Position numbers and translations under genes: made by a program | NCBI GenBank assembly: GCA_028023455.1 | Contig: JAQFVV010000023.1 | Location: 930,001 to 994,000 of the forward strand | Source: Epiperipatus broadwayi | Lineage: Eukaryota > Onychophora > Udeonychophora > Euonychophora > Peripatidae | DNA: 64,000 nucleotides | Direction: 5' to 3' | Shown: positions 44,816 to 56,975 of the stretch, one piece after another | Position numbering within the stretch: position 1 is the stretch's first letter | How the letters are laid out: every line of letters starts with the position of its first letter | Notes under the pieces: generated by a model | What the model was told of the DNA's origin: nothing | What the model saw: only the letters and a program-made list of their open reading frames with translations | Databases searched by the model: none

Positions 44816-46850
44816 CATTAGGAATTTGTCCTCCCTTTAAGGTATCAAAGAAGTAAATCCTTTCAGTAAACAGCAGTCCTTTCTGCAGCTTATTTTCACA
44901 TGAGCCTCTTTAAATGCTTAATAATGTAAAATAAGCTTATTTTTTTTTCATTATTTATTTCTATTTTAACTTTAAAAGCTCATAACATTTCTTTAAAACT
45001 TTGCAGAACTTTTGTGAGAATATCAATAAAAGTTGATTTTGAAGCAATTTTAATTATTCTGATATACATCTGATGGACATTATGTTAGCCTCATTAATCT
45101 AATTTAGACTGGGATATTTTTAATTTTTGCTTTGGCCTATTAACTAGGTGATAAAGACTATTCCTATTTTATAAATATTTTTGGAGTTAGAAGCTTCAGT
45201 AGAATAAAATTGCCAACTTATCTGGAGCTTAAAATTTAGTTTAAATACAAAGAAGCAATTATACATAAAAGATAAATTGCATCTAATACATATATGTAAA
45301 TATGAATCTTTACAAATGACAAATTTGTGTAAGCCTATATATATTTAAACACACACAGAACTCAGTTTTCATCCTAAAATTAAATATTATAGAACTATTT
45401 ATAAATTTCTTTTATTACCATTTAAGAAAGTTAGCTTCACCTGTATTTTCAGTCTTTTATAAATGTAAATGTCAATAAAATTTTTCTTTTTTTTTTACAT
45501 TTTACACATTATTTATAATCTATGTAAATTATAATACTGTACTAAAAATAGATCTACTTAATTAATGTGCATCATCTAACTTTTCTCTCTAACTACTGTA
45601 TATCTAAAATTTGATTCTCATGTAACTATATTTAGATGTCAAACTTGAGCTTTCACATGTCAATGCCTAAGTTAATTTAGATTATATCTGGTTCAAAAAA
45701 ATTGAAATGCAAAAAATATTTCATTCAATTATAATTATTTTTATACAAAATGGCTTTCAATTTTCTCTATGAATTAAGAGTAAATAGTTCAAAATTTTTC
45801 TCCCTGTTGATTCTTAAAAATAATTTCTATCATTCCAAAAACAAAAAATGATGTAAAATAAAAACTGATTGAACATGCACATGTGTAAAGAATATTATAG
45901 ATGTATTCAAACTTTATTAAATTTAAGAAACTATAACCAGAGTTAAAAAAGTCTTATACTATAATAACTTCTAATTCAATAAAGAATGATTCATAATCAC
46001 TTACATATAAATTGAAAGGCAATTATGAATAAAAGCTAACACAAGTAAGGCACAAATGTGAACAAAATATATCAATAATATAAAATAATGCTGGGTAATA
46101 TTTGTGGAGCTATGTATATGTGCCTAAAACTGAAATGGCTTGGTTTGGCAAATAGCATTGTAGAAGCTATCAGTATACTTTTTTTCCAGTATTTCCAATC
46201 AAATGTTTAAAATCTAAAGTGAGTTTATAATTTTCTGAAAAGATAACTAATAATTAAATAAAGTTAAAATATTTTTTTAAATTGTTAAATACAAACATTA
46301 TTTCTTCAGAAACATACTGGTCAAATTATCAAAGGTTTTAATCTTTTGATAAAAATTCAATAAATAAAAAAATGTGGCCAGAATAAGATTTAATTTTTAA
46401 TTCACATTATTTTAATCTATATTAATGCCATACTCTTTATCCTTTATAGATAGATACACAAACAAAGTGAACAGAAAATGAATTAAGAATTATTTTATAT
46501 TATAATAGGGCCCCTGTGATTTCACAATTTAATTATTGTACAAATATTGTAATAAACTATCGAAAAGTAATCATCCATTCTCATAAGCACTGTTAAACAC
46601 TGATAATCTGCAAAGATGCTTTTGTCCAGTGACAAGATAGAGACTAAGGAAATAAGAGCAGCCATCCTATTCCCTAACTCAAATGTAATTATATGAGACA
46701 ATTAAGTGTCTAAAAGTGAGTATGTGAATTTATAAATCTTTCACTTTAAATCCATTTCTTATTTTTAATATTCTTATTAGCACTTCTGAAATTTTTTAAA
46801 AGTTATTTTGTGCCAATATTAAACAATGTTAAATTATAAACATCACATGA
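44816..46850. other. No recognisable gene
   Basis: Long A/T-rich stretch; nothing above chance found on either strand. Confidence 0.5.
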
Positions 46851-46945
46851 CTACCACCTCTTGTGCACAAGCCTTCTGGCATCCATTGATTACTCTAGCT
46901 TGCTGTGTGTGGCAATATATATATAGTGAGTTTTGCCTGTTTTAA
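46851..46945. repeat. Fragment of hammerhead family 2 repeat
   Basis: ATCACATGACTACC, GGCATCCATTGATTACTCTAGC and GAGTTTTGCCTGTTTTAA correspond to the arm ends of the family 2 monomers at 18.7 and 48.9 kb. The ribozyme part is absent. Confidence 0.7.
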
Positions 46946-48240
46946 TGTTAAATTATGTAATATTTGATAAATTTTACAAGCACTATTTTTGATTGTAACA
47001 AACTATAGAAAGTAATCATCTTTAACAATCAAAAAAAAAAAAAAATTAAATAATGCAATTACGAAAAAGATAGAATTATTAATTTGAAAAGCATGTTTAC
47101 ATGCTCACTAAGAATACGAATATATATGAATGTGCTCATTCAATTAGTGCCTCAGAAAAATAAAACATGCTTTTTCATTCTTCTTGTAATAAATACTGAT
47201 GATAATGAAAATACAAAAGAAACAATGCTTATCAGTGAATTTGTAAATTCCAAGCACACTTGATTGTACAAATAACATCATCCATTTTCTCACAAAGCTG
47301 CAATTTTTTGACTGTGTTTGCAATCTAAATTACAAAATTAAAACTGTTTTTTGCAGCAATATTTTTACAATTCTAAATTGTGCCACTGAAATCACAACAA
47401 TATTACTAGTGTGTGAGACCAAAAAAGCCTGCTAATTAACCTAATAAATGTAATTATTTCTTTAAAAAAAAAAAAAATGTAGTTATTTAATATTATTTCA
47501 AATCACTTATGTGAATCCATGGATTTTGAGACCTATCATAATATATAATCCCAAATAAAATAAACATTTAAAATTTATTGAGGAATTTTTACTTTAAAAA
47601 TTGAATCCAACAAAGGACTAAATCAAACATTATTTGCAATCACTGTATATAAATATAAAAGCAACAAAGTCAGATTTGTCAAAAGTAGAAATTTATGTTT
47701 AAACTGCAAACTTTTTTAAATAAAGTAAAAGCAATGTATATTTTACTTCTGATGCAATTTACTGCATGACCACTTTTTATTAATTATATAATGACTCTGA
47801 ATCTAGTCATTATATATCACATCAACATCTATAAATTCTATCTCCATTACTTATTATTGAGTGACTAATCATAGATGCTAGTGTTTATTACATCTCTATC
47901 CAGTGTTGTCCTATCCTTATCCCAAGATTATTATGCCTTAGTACAAACTTGCTACTTGAAAAACCAAAAAAAAAAGGTAGATTAAAAAAAACAAAGCAAA
48001 CATTTTAAAATCACTGAAACAAATTATTTGTATTTTAAAATAATGGATGCAAGCTGATATGTGCAAAAATAAAATATGCCAATAAATAAACTGAATAAAC
48101 TAGAATATTAGATGATTGGTATTCTATTGTAACTATGATTTCCTACAATATACATTGTAGAAAAAAATATTTAAACCAACAAACACTTTCAACTATTTTT
48201 GAAAATTTCTTTGAGATTTCTATAACAAATCATTACTTTC
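46946..48240. other. No recognisable gene
   Basis: A/T-rich intronic sequence without recognised repeats. Confidence 0.5.
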
Positions 48241-48338
48241 ACAAAAGTAAAACTTTCCATACAATAGCCCACTCAATACCAGAATAATCAATAGATGCAG
48301 GAAGACGTGCATAAAATCCCCATCTAGTGCCTACTCAT

Positions 48339-48385
48339 CCAATATCCCCAGACTAGTTTCTAGCTTTCATCAGTGGGGAGCCTTG
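48339..48385 (-). ncRNA. Hammerhead ribozyme motif, family 2, short stem II
   Basis: Minus strand: inner stem I TCCCCA/TGGGGA (perfect 6 bp) and outer CCAA/TTGG, CTGATGA (48367-48373), a stem II reduced to AAGCTA, GAAA, loopless stem III ACTAGT and C17 at 48351. The conserved core is complete, but the stem II loop has been deleted, which would weaken activity. Confidence 0.72.
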
Positions 48386-48777
48386 GATTTGAAAGCACTG
48401 CACCTAGATCTTAGGATCCAATGCAACCTTCTAGCAGCCACCTTTTACTTTTTCAACAAACTATAAATCTTGAGTCCAGAATGAAAACCCAATGATGTTT
48501 TCAAGCTAAGCTCATTAGCTTGTATAGATCTGAACTCAGTTCAGCATCCATATTTTTTGGTGCCATTAATTCTTTAATAACCAGTCATCATAATCCTATT
48601 GGGCAGGATTGGTATTAAACCATCAATCATCACATGATTACCATTCTTTATGCTTACACAAGCTGTTTTTCACAGAGGCAAAACTCTCCATATAGTAGCA
48701 CTACTCAGTGCAAGCTAGAGTAATCAATGGATGCAAGAAGGGTTGCGCATAAAATTCCCATCTAGTGCCCACTCATC

Positions 48778-48836
48778 CAATATCCCCACTGATGAAAGCC
48801 ACGAGCTAGAAACTAGTCTAGAGATATTGGATGAGT
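48778..48836 (+). ncRNA. Hammerhead ribozyme motif, family 2, at palindrome centre
   Basis: CTGATGA (48789-48795), stem II AGC-CACGA-GCT, GAAA (48809-48812), stem III ACTAGT (48812-48817), C17 at 48818. Stem I is extended far beyond normal because the flanks are inverted repeats: ATATC pairs with GATAT and continues through CTCATCC/GGATGAG; there are two mismatches beside the core. The complete core sits at the tip of a hairpin of about 170-bp arms. Confidence 0.75.
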
Positions 48837-48995
48837 AGGCACTAGATGGGGATTTTATGCCCATGCCTTCCTGCATCCATTGATTGCTATGGCTGGCATT
48901 GAGTGGCACTAATGTATGAAGAGTTTTGCCTCTGTGAAAACAGCTTGTGTGAGCATAAAGAATGGTGATCATGTGATGTTTGGTGATTTAAATCA

Positions 48996-50999
48996 TTACT
49001 TGTTATACAAACATATTTAATGATCTACACATATTCTTAATTATTTAAATTATTTTTATTAAATAGACATTTTTTTATTATGTTTCCACCCAGTACTTAA
49101 GTAAAAAAAATTTGCAATATCAAATTTAAAAAAACTTGCCAAAGTTAAATATTTTCTTATATATTATGAATGGAGATACTGTATAATCTAACTTTTCAAT
49201 TTTATTTTATATAGTATTCACTTTTTTCCTAATTTTTATATAATTTAAATTGCCTCTAATATAAAAACAATCACAAACTAAACAAATATCTTCAAATACT
49301 TACAAATAAATTTAATATTTAAATAAATCTTATACAGAATATCCACTGAAAGATGATGATAATGAATGAACCTCCATTACTTTAGTTGAAAAGTAAAATT
49401 AAATTAGATAAAACAAGGTCCAACCATAAAAGTATTAAAATAAAAATTGTACTTGCTCTCAAAAAAAAGTACATCAAACATATTACACCCATTATAAATT
49501 ACTTGGAATAAGAAATAAAGTAAGCACTAACATGTGAAAGTCTGTGCTCATATACCCTATACATTACATATATTGATATAGGTATATATTAAGCCTGTAT
49601 TTCAGTTATTAAATATTTTTACAAGAATAACTCATTTGACTTACTTAAATCTACTCAATACTTTTATAAAAGCAAGCAAAAAAATGTAATAAAATTAATG
49701 GCATTTCAGAAGCAAAGTAAATTGTGAGCTTTTAAATTATAATAATAATAATGAATTATAGTTAACATGATTGAGAACAAACAATAGATAGAATTTACTT
49801 ACCAGCATATTACAATTAATCAAAAAAAAAAAAAAGGAACAAAAAATCAGGAAGCCACTTATCTAATTTCTTTCCTTAAAGAACTTATTAGTAATAAAAA
49901 TTCAATACATTTAAAGATTTCAAAGATCACAATTCCTTTTTGATTCCAAATATCTTGATCCCCACCCCTCCAAAAAAAGTCAAAATACAGTTACATAAAA
50001 AAAATTACTATTTAAAAATATTTTATAAATATTTAGCTAGGTTTTTTAATATTCTATTTCTGTTAACAGCATATATGCTAACAGATGCTATATTCCACAA
50101 TTTTCTACATGCAGCTTTTATTTTAACTTATGTTAGCTAGAAAATCTTATTTTTTTGATTTCATAAGATTCTATTATTTTAATTTTGATCAATTTATGAA
50201 AGTAATAATGAGTAAAAATAAAATAAAATGACATGCTCAGTTAAAAAAATGTTCCTCCAATTGTGTAACATAATATTCAAAAATTCACCTGAGCTTCCAC
50301 CACAGCCACCACCCCACACAATCTGATTTTATATATATATTTTTTTTTTACTTCATTTTATTAAATGTTTATTATTTAGTTTTTAAATAAAAAAAGATGT
50401 TTACATTTGTTTTTTTTTTTTTTGCTTTAAATATGGAAAACATATTTTGAAAGAGTTAATATACCATATGCCTTACATTTATTTTTTATCAAATAATTTT
50501 TTTTTCATTTCTAGAAATATACAACAAAAATATGCTAAAAAATACATTTTTCCATAAATTAAATTACTAAATTGTCACTGACTCATACATACAACCCCCC
50601 CCCCCCATTAAAAACAATAACAAGTGTTAAAAAAAGTGAAAAGCTATAAGATTAAATAAACATAAACATTCAAAAAAAATAATTAAATTCAATATTATTA
50701 GGAGTCACCAAGGATATTCATTTTGACCCAAGTCCATTTATCTCATTGTCACTTCATTTATTTTGCTTTTAGTTCTTCAATGTATTGCATATTTCCTTTC
50801 TGTCCATAATATTCCGAAACTTGCAAGCACCATTTCAAAGCACCAATGCTTTTGCTACTTTCTATATCCAACTTTTATAGCTAGTGAGTCACAGATAATT
50901 CCATAACAATTTTAATTTCAGTTCATGACATTTCAAGATTCTTCCCAAGCTTTTCTTCCAATTCTGACCAATATAATCCAATATATTTGGAAGTAGTCG
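48996..50999. other. No gene; short F1-like fragment at 49525-49600
   Basis: GTGAAAGTCTGTGCTCATATACC and AAGCCTGTATTTCAG near 49533-49606 resemble the outer end of the palindromic hammerhead elements. The rest is A/T-rich, with a C-run at 50595-50606. Confidence 0.45.
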
Positions 51000-51190
51000 C
51001 AACTTTCTCCATGCAATTGAGCCACCTAATGCTAATAAAACCAATCTGGCATCTAGTGACTACTATAGCTTGCATTATGGCTCCATTGTATGGAGAGTTG
51101 TTACTATTTTGATAGGTTATGCATGAAAAAGAAATGGTGGTTATTTGTGTAGAACTTGGAAGTTTATGTAAATACATCAATATGATTCTG
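51000..51190. repeat. Decayed fragment of hammerhead family 2 repeat
   Basis: GGCATCTAGTGACTACTATAGC, TGTATGGAGAGTT and TGAAAAAGAAATGGTGGTTAT follow the order of family 2 arm ends with many changes. No ribozyme core remains. Confidence 0.45.
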
Positions 51191-54100
51191 CCTAATAAAA
51201 TTTTCACTTCTGGCTATGTAATTCTATAATTATCTTATAATAGTGTCATACATTCTTTAATACAAACATATTACATATTCACTATTTGCATAAGTACAAA
51301 TTTGATAATAAATAATTAAGAACAAACAAAAAAACAAAACATGCAGTTAAATAGTAAATCTTTGCAAACATTACATTTTCACAGATTATAAAAAATATCA
51401 AAATTCACATATTTCATTTAAAATTAATTATTTTCTAATTGTAAAGAAAACTGAAGATAATAGCATGATGAAAGCATTTCATAGATTAGGTTTTAATTGT
51501 AATTTTATCAAACTATTAATTATATAATTATTAATAAATTACTATTGCAAAAAATTCAAACAAATTTTATGCTTATAAAGAAATAAATTGCTTTGACTTT
51601 TTTATTTTTTATTATTGCCTGTATTTTATAATCCATCACAAAATAATTTTCTTTAAGACAAAAATGTAAAATTAAACTGGATCAAGAGATACAGCAGACA
51701 ATTTTTTTTTAAAATAACTTAGTAATCAATATCAACTGATAGAGAAAAAAATATACCTATTTCATTCAGGCAATTGAATAAAACTGCCTTTTCTCTTCAA
51801 ATCTAACTTGATCTCTCAGTTGTCTCTTTACATTATATTCAAAATAACTTCTCTTTTCTCACTCTCAAAGAAAAACAATAACTAAATAATCAAATGATAA
51901 TCAAAATGTTTAAAACTCTAAAATACTTTCTCATTCACTACCATCTCCATTTTGAAAAGTCATTAGTGGCATTTTCAATTATATTTGCAACATTTTGTTT
52001 TCACAATTCAACCATTATTCTATATCACATTTTGATAATTTTTACATTACTTATTACAAGTTTACAAACAAAAAATATTCTAAAAAATAATATTTATATT
52101 TTGAAAAAAAAGAAAAAGAAAAAGAAGTACTAAAGTAAAATATGTAAAGAGAACAATTAACCTTTTTTTATTGGATGATTGCCTAGGCCAATTAAAAAAA
52201 TATATTGAACATATTATTGTTCAGACATGCAAAGCAACAAAATTGTTTGAAAATTTAAAATTTCACTTAATTATTGAAATATCACAAAAAAAGTTTACAT
52301 TGATGCATATAGCAATGTTTCTTTTCAGTGAATCAATCACAAGTTAACCATAATTACATTATCATTTGATTTGTCCTTCTTAGATACAAATCTTTTTCAT
52401 GAATATTTTTGATTTAAAACAAATATTTTTCAAATATATTAACATAAAATAACCATAAATAAACTATTAGAAAATATACTCTCATTTTCAATCCCTGAAA
52501 ATAATGAATCTACCAATCAGTGGCCTTCATGATTTTTTAATATTATGACACTATATAATGAAGACATTTTTAGATTATTATTTTTTTTTATGTACTAATA
52601 AATCAATGTAATCTTTAGTTCCAATTTCTACCAATTAAATAAATATAAAACTGGCAAAATAGTGATATCGATAGCTACAAAAGAGTGAAAAAAAAAGTGA
52701 TTGCAATTAAATGTTTGTCATATGATAAATTATAAATTCTCTTTAAAAAACATCCTATTTTCTTTATTAATCACCCTAGAAATGTTTTGCTATTCCTTGA
52801 TCATCAAATGATTATCCTTATTTGAGAAAAACTCTTTAAGATTCAAGTTACAAAAACTAAGCAACAAAGTTAATGCAATCTTGCAAACAATCTTTTTCTT
52901 CCCATCTTTTTGTTAAGCATTTAAAAAAATTAAATCATTCACTAAAAACAGGTCAATAAAAAATATAAATGAATTAAGGTGGGTCGATTTTGTTGATATT
53001 AAATCCAATATCCTTGGTTCCTAAACATTCATAGTTTAACTAGTTTATGGATTAAGGATAGTTCAACAATACACTTCTGCCCTGCATGATTTAACATAAT
53101 GGTTAAGTGATAATAAAAAAATCCAGATTTCATTCTGATCTGGATAAAGTAAATAGTAATCACAATGAAAATCTGTTTTAATAATTGGATTAAAAAATTT
53201 GTGCTCAACCAAGTTTATCAGGTGCTTAAAACAAAAATATGGAGCTCCTATCAATTAGGTTGATTAATTTAAGAATATTACATAAGTTTTACTTAAAAAT
53301 TTTAAATATATATACACATTAATTTATTGTGTTGTTTTATTAATAAGTGTATATTTAAGATTAAATACAAAATATTTAATTATTGTTAAAGTAAAATTGT
53401 AAAGGAAGACATAATTTTGCCAGTCCAATCTTAAAAATTTTCAAATTAGAAAGGAACTGAATTAAGGATTCTAGTTATACATATCAATATATAAAATCAT
53501 GCATGTATGAAAATCAAATACTATATTCAAATAAAAGTGATTAACATTATTCCTGTAAAAATGTGGATTGTTTAATTATCATGGAACTAATTAATCATGA
53601 TAAATGTACTAAAGAATGATAAAAGTATCACTCATATTAATTTAAATAAAAGCATATTTGTATACATTTTATGTTAATTTCCACAAAGCAATATTGTATT
53701 AAAATTATGTATAAAATATTAACAAAAAATAGGATTGCTAAATTGTGAATAAACAGGAAATATTTTGTATCTTCTTTATTTGTAAATAACCCCTTTCATT
53801 CTGTTATAATTAACAAGCTTTTATGTTAGAAATTTTTGTACTGATTGTTAGTATGTCCAATTACTTCATCTAAATTGTATTTAAATTTTTTTTAATCATA
53901 TTATTGGAGGGAAAAAATATTGCAAAACTGTTAATCATCAAAATTTACCTATTAAATCAATCATAAATATTTGCCTTTTATAGGTATCATCTTTATGCTC
54001 ATTACTTTTTTTTATTTGTATTTTCAATAATTAAAGTATAAAATTTTTTTTGAAATATTTCTTTAAATACAATTCATTAAATAATTTCTAAGATCTAATC

Positions 54101-54240
54101 TTTCTTAAATTTTATCATCACAAATATTCAAGTATAAAAAATATGTTAATATTATTTGAAAATATGATTTATTTGCTTAGCTAAGAAAATTGACAATGTT
54201 TTTTTTTTTAATGTTAGGTTTCCAAGATTAGTAATTATTC
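51191..54240. other. No recognisable gene
   Basis: Three kilobases of A/T-rich sequence. The 79-codon ORF at 51894-52133 ends in a poly-Lys A-tract and is compositional. Confidence 0.5.
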
Positions 54241-54330
54241 TTTTGTATGCATTTATATATTGGACTATTTCCATCATTTATTATTAAATATTGAATGTTG
54301 CCAGAAAGATTTAACTTTATTTAAATTTTT
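54241..54330. repeat. Copy of the small repeat at 42741
   Basis: ATTTATATATTGGACTATTTCC and ATATTGAATGTTGCCAGAAAGA match the left half of 42741-42946. It lies just beyond the SINE head, on what would be the SINE's 3' side, so it could also be a shared tail. Confidence 0.5.
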
Positions 54331-54424
54331 CAATTACAATCAAATATTAATACCATGCAGGTTAAAAGATATACAACATTTTGAGTGATATTATCTCCTT
54401 TCTTCTTCAAGTATTAATAACCTG

Positions 54425-54525
54425 ACTAATGACAGTACTAGTATGGGAATCAAACCTGAATCTTTAGAATCTTGAATATTGAATTTTAAGGTAATGCTAT
54501 AACCAACTGTGCCATCTGGCCAAAT
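54425..54525 (-). mobile_element. tRNA-derived SINE head
   Basis: Minus strand: A box TGGCACAGTTGG (54503-54514) and B box GGTTTGATTCCC (54445-54456), about 47 bases apart, starting GGCCAGATGGCACAG. This is the internal RNA polymerase III promoter of a tRNA-type SINE. The anticodon arm is not tRNA-like, so it is not a functional tRNA. The 3' body and tail were not delimited. Confidence 0.75.
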
Positions 54526-55505
54526 ACATATATAAAAATAATTTTAATAAACACACTATTTAAAACAAAATAACAAAAATATAAACACGAACATAAGTTA
54601 ATAATAATAAAAAAAAATTGTAGTAATAATTCAAATAATAGACATGAACAGTAAATGTCCATTTATATATAATTCCATTTTCTTAAATGATGATAATTCT
54701 AAATTTTAATAAATATTCAAGTTTTCACTGATAGAGTAAATTATATAGCCATGATTAATATTTAAATACTATTTTTAAGGTATACTTCTTTCTATTAGAA
54801 GATACTTTTCTGCATTTTCTTTCTAATTTGGTATTTATATCAACAATACATTATTTATAGCTACAATTAATTTTCTCCTTATGTATCAATTACTTCCATA
54901 ATATTCCTCAAATCCCTAAAAAGACTCATGGTTTATCTAGTTGTTTTATAATTTTTAATATAGTACTTTAAAAACACCAAATTATCATTCAATATTATCT
55001 TATTATGTATCGACTTTCTACTTTTTGGATTCCTACTGCAATCTAGAAAGTCAAATGTACATCTTACTAGAAAAACCTCAGGTAAATATATTCTATTCTG
55101 TTCATCGTGCTATACATATTAGTTGATAGAGCAATTTGTAACTAAGTGATATCAGTCAACTTACCTGGGCATCCTACAAAAGACTGAATAAAAAATATTC
55201 TCCAAAAGGCTAGTTTTCAACTCAAATCTCAACTATTTTTACATTTCAATTAAATAATTTAGGTCAAAAATATAAAATTTCTTTTATTTTCAATAAATTG
55301 ATGCTTCAAATCTACGATTTGAACCATACCATCTAATAGAATATGCAGATACATTAAATAACCAACTGCTTCTTGATTTTTATTCATTTTATTATTGAAA
55401 AACATTTTCCTAATCAAATTCTCAAGTATATATATATATTTTAAAAAACAATGATGCTTCAAATTTTTATTAAACTTGAATATATTTGTCAATGTTGTTT
55501 CAATA
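54526..55505. other. No recognisable feature
   Basis: A/T-rich spacer up to the start of the LINE at about 55506. Confidence 0.5.
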
Positions 55506-55736
55506 TTACAAATACCAGTCCACCAGGTGGCACTTACAGGTGAGCAGAAGATGGGAACCCTTAAGAGTGGGGGAATGAAAAATAGTGGCTAACAGGTTTA
55601 TCTGGGCATAATTGCTAAGATATTCTTGACTTCGTTTAAGGAGAAGCCACAGTACATCACATGACCACATCAGTTCATTCTCCTAGGAGTATAAAGTATA
55701 GTCATGGTTTTATTGTTTTAAAGTTTCTTTAAAAAT

Positions 55737-55961
55737 ATGAGTAAGCATTTTGAGTATATTAAACAAAAAGCACAAGAATTACAAGAACCAAAAGAAACAA
55801 AGATGAAATCCAAGCCTAAAACAGGGGAAAAAATTAAAGACACTAAGATCAATCAATCAATATTGACAACTAATCAAAATGATGAAATTCAAATAAATCT
55901 GAAGATTCCATTGAAAATTTCTATTACCAAGATTATTACAACGATAATTCCATTAGAATAG
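55737..55961 (+). pseudogene. Possible LINE ORF1 N-terminus
   Basis: 74 codons, Lys/Glu/Thr/Ile-rich, MSKHFEYIKQKAQELQEPK, no domain recognised. Its position between the leader and the RT suggests the beginning of ORF1 of the surrounding LINE, cut by the internal deletion. It could also be chance. Confidence 0.4.
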
Positions 55962-56003
55962 AGGACGCTGCACCGGAAATAACTGAATGAGGTAGAAAAG
56001 AAA

Positions 56004-56459
56004 TTGAAAAGTGGAAAGGCAAGAGGTTTAGATGGATGGGCAGCAGAGATGGTAATGAATTTAGGATGTAGGGAAAAAGTAAAGTTATTATCCCGTTTTA
56101 ATAAGATGGCACAGAAAAGAGTTTTTCTGAGTAGTTGGAGTAATACAAGAGTAAGATTATTATTTAAAGGAAAGGATAAGGATGATAGAAAGTTAAATAA
56201 TTATAGACCGATAGTGGTAACATCAGTTTTATATAAAGTTTTCTCATATATGGTGGCTAGAAGAGTTGTAAAATGGACGGAAGGAAATAATGTAGTGGGA
56301 GAAATGCAAGGAGGTTTTAGATTAGATAGGCGTATAGGAGATAGTTTATTTGTTGTTACACAACTTATGGATATGAGTAGGAATTCAGGTAGACAGTTAT
56401 ATATGAGTTTTATAGATATAGAGAAGGCATATGATAGAGTAAATAGAAATAGATTATAG
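56004..56459 (+). pseudogene. LINE reverse transcriptase, fingers and motif A
   Basis: 151 codons: SGKARGLDGWAAEMV (RT entry), VRLLFKGKDKDDRKLNNYRPI, VLYKVFSYMVARRV, MQGGFRLDRRIGDSLFV, and motif A YMSFIDIEKAYDRVNR with the first catalytic aspartate. Related residues begin upstream at about 55985 in the same frame after a stop. It ends at a stop right after motif A. Confidence 0.9.
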
Positions 56460-56580
56460 ATAAGTTTAGCAAATTTGGGAATGGATGAAGCTTTAGTGGA
56501 TAATATTAAGAAATTTATATGAAAATAATTACTATATATATCAATTAGGGAACATAGAATCAGTTAAAGTTAAAAATGGA

Positions 56581-56928
56581 ATGAGACTAAGGCAAGGATG
56601 CCCTATGTCACATATTTTGTTTTTGTTGTATTTGAATGAAATGGAAAGAACAATTGAAAGATTAGGAAGAAGGGTAGAAATACCGTTAATAGGTGATAAA
56701 GGAGTATATATTTTGTCAGGTCTTTTTTTTGCGGATCTATTTTTGTGTGCAGAAAGAAGAGAAGATATGGAAGTTATGCTGAGGACATGTGCAAGGGTGA
56801 GTAAAGAGATGGGGATTAAATTTAGTGAAGAAAAATCTGGAAAAAGAGAAGATGAAGAATTTTTATTGGGAGATATAAAGTTAAGTGTGGTGAATAGAGA
56901 TAGTTATTTGGGAATTATTTTTAAGTAA
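56581..56928 (+). pseudogene. LINE reverse transcriptase, motifs B-D, catalytic codon lost
   Basis: 115 codons: motif B MRLRQGCPMSHILFLLYLNE and motif C SGLFFADLFLCAE. The family motif is FADD; here one Asp codon is gone (GCG GAT CTA), an in-frame loss of GAT, so the active site is broken even where the frame is open. Later residues MGIKFSEEKSG and YLGIIFK fit motifs D-E. Confidence 0.9.
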
Positions 56929-56975
56929 TCAGAAAAATTGTTTGGATGAATCGGAGAAAAAATTGATAAATGAAG

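Larger units (their letters stand above)
48241..48995. repeat. Hammerhead family 2: tandem monomer plus palindrome
   Basis: A minus-oriented monomer (48241-48670) is followed by a second start: CTTTCCAT near 48254 and CTCTCCAT near 48685, a 431-bp period. The second unit folds back: arms 48618-48785 and 48826-48990 are inverted, with an intact hammerhead core exactly in the middle. The 82-codon ORF at 48724-48972 is incidental. Confidence 0.87.

Noticed and set aside
48724-48972. 82-codon minus-strand ORF
   Set aside because: It lies wholly in a palindromic ribozyme repeat; open by chance.
54425-54525. Functional tRNA gene
   Set aside because: A and B boxes are present but the acceptor and anticodon stems do not pair; a SINE head fits better.
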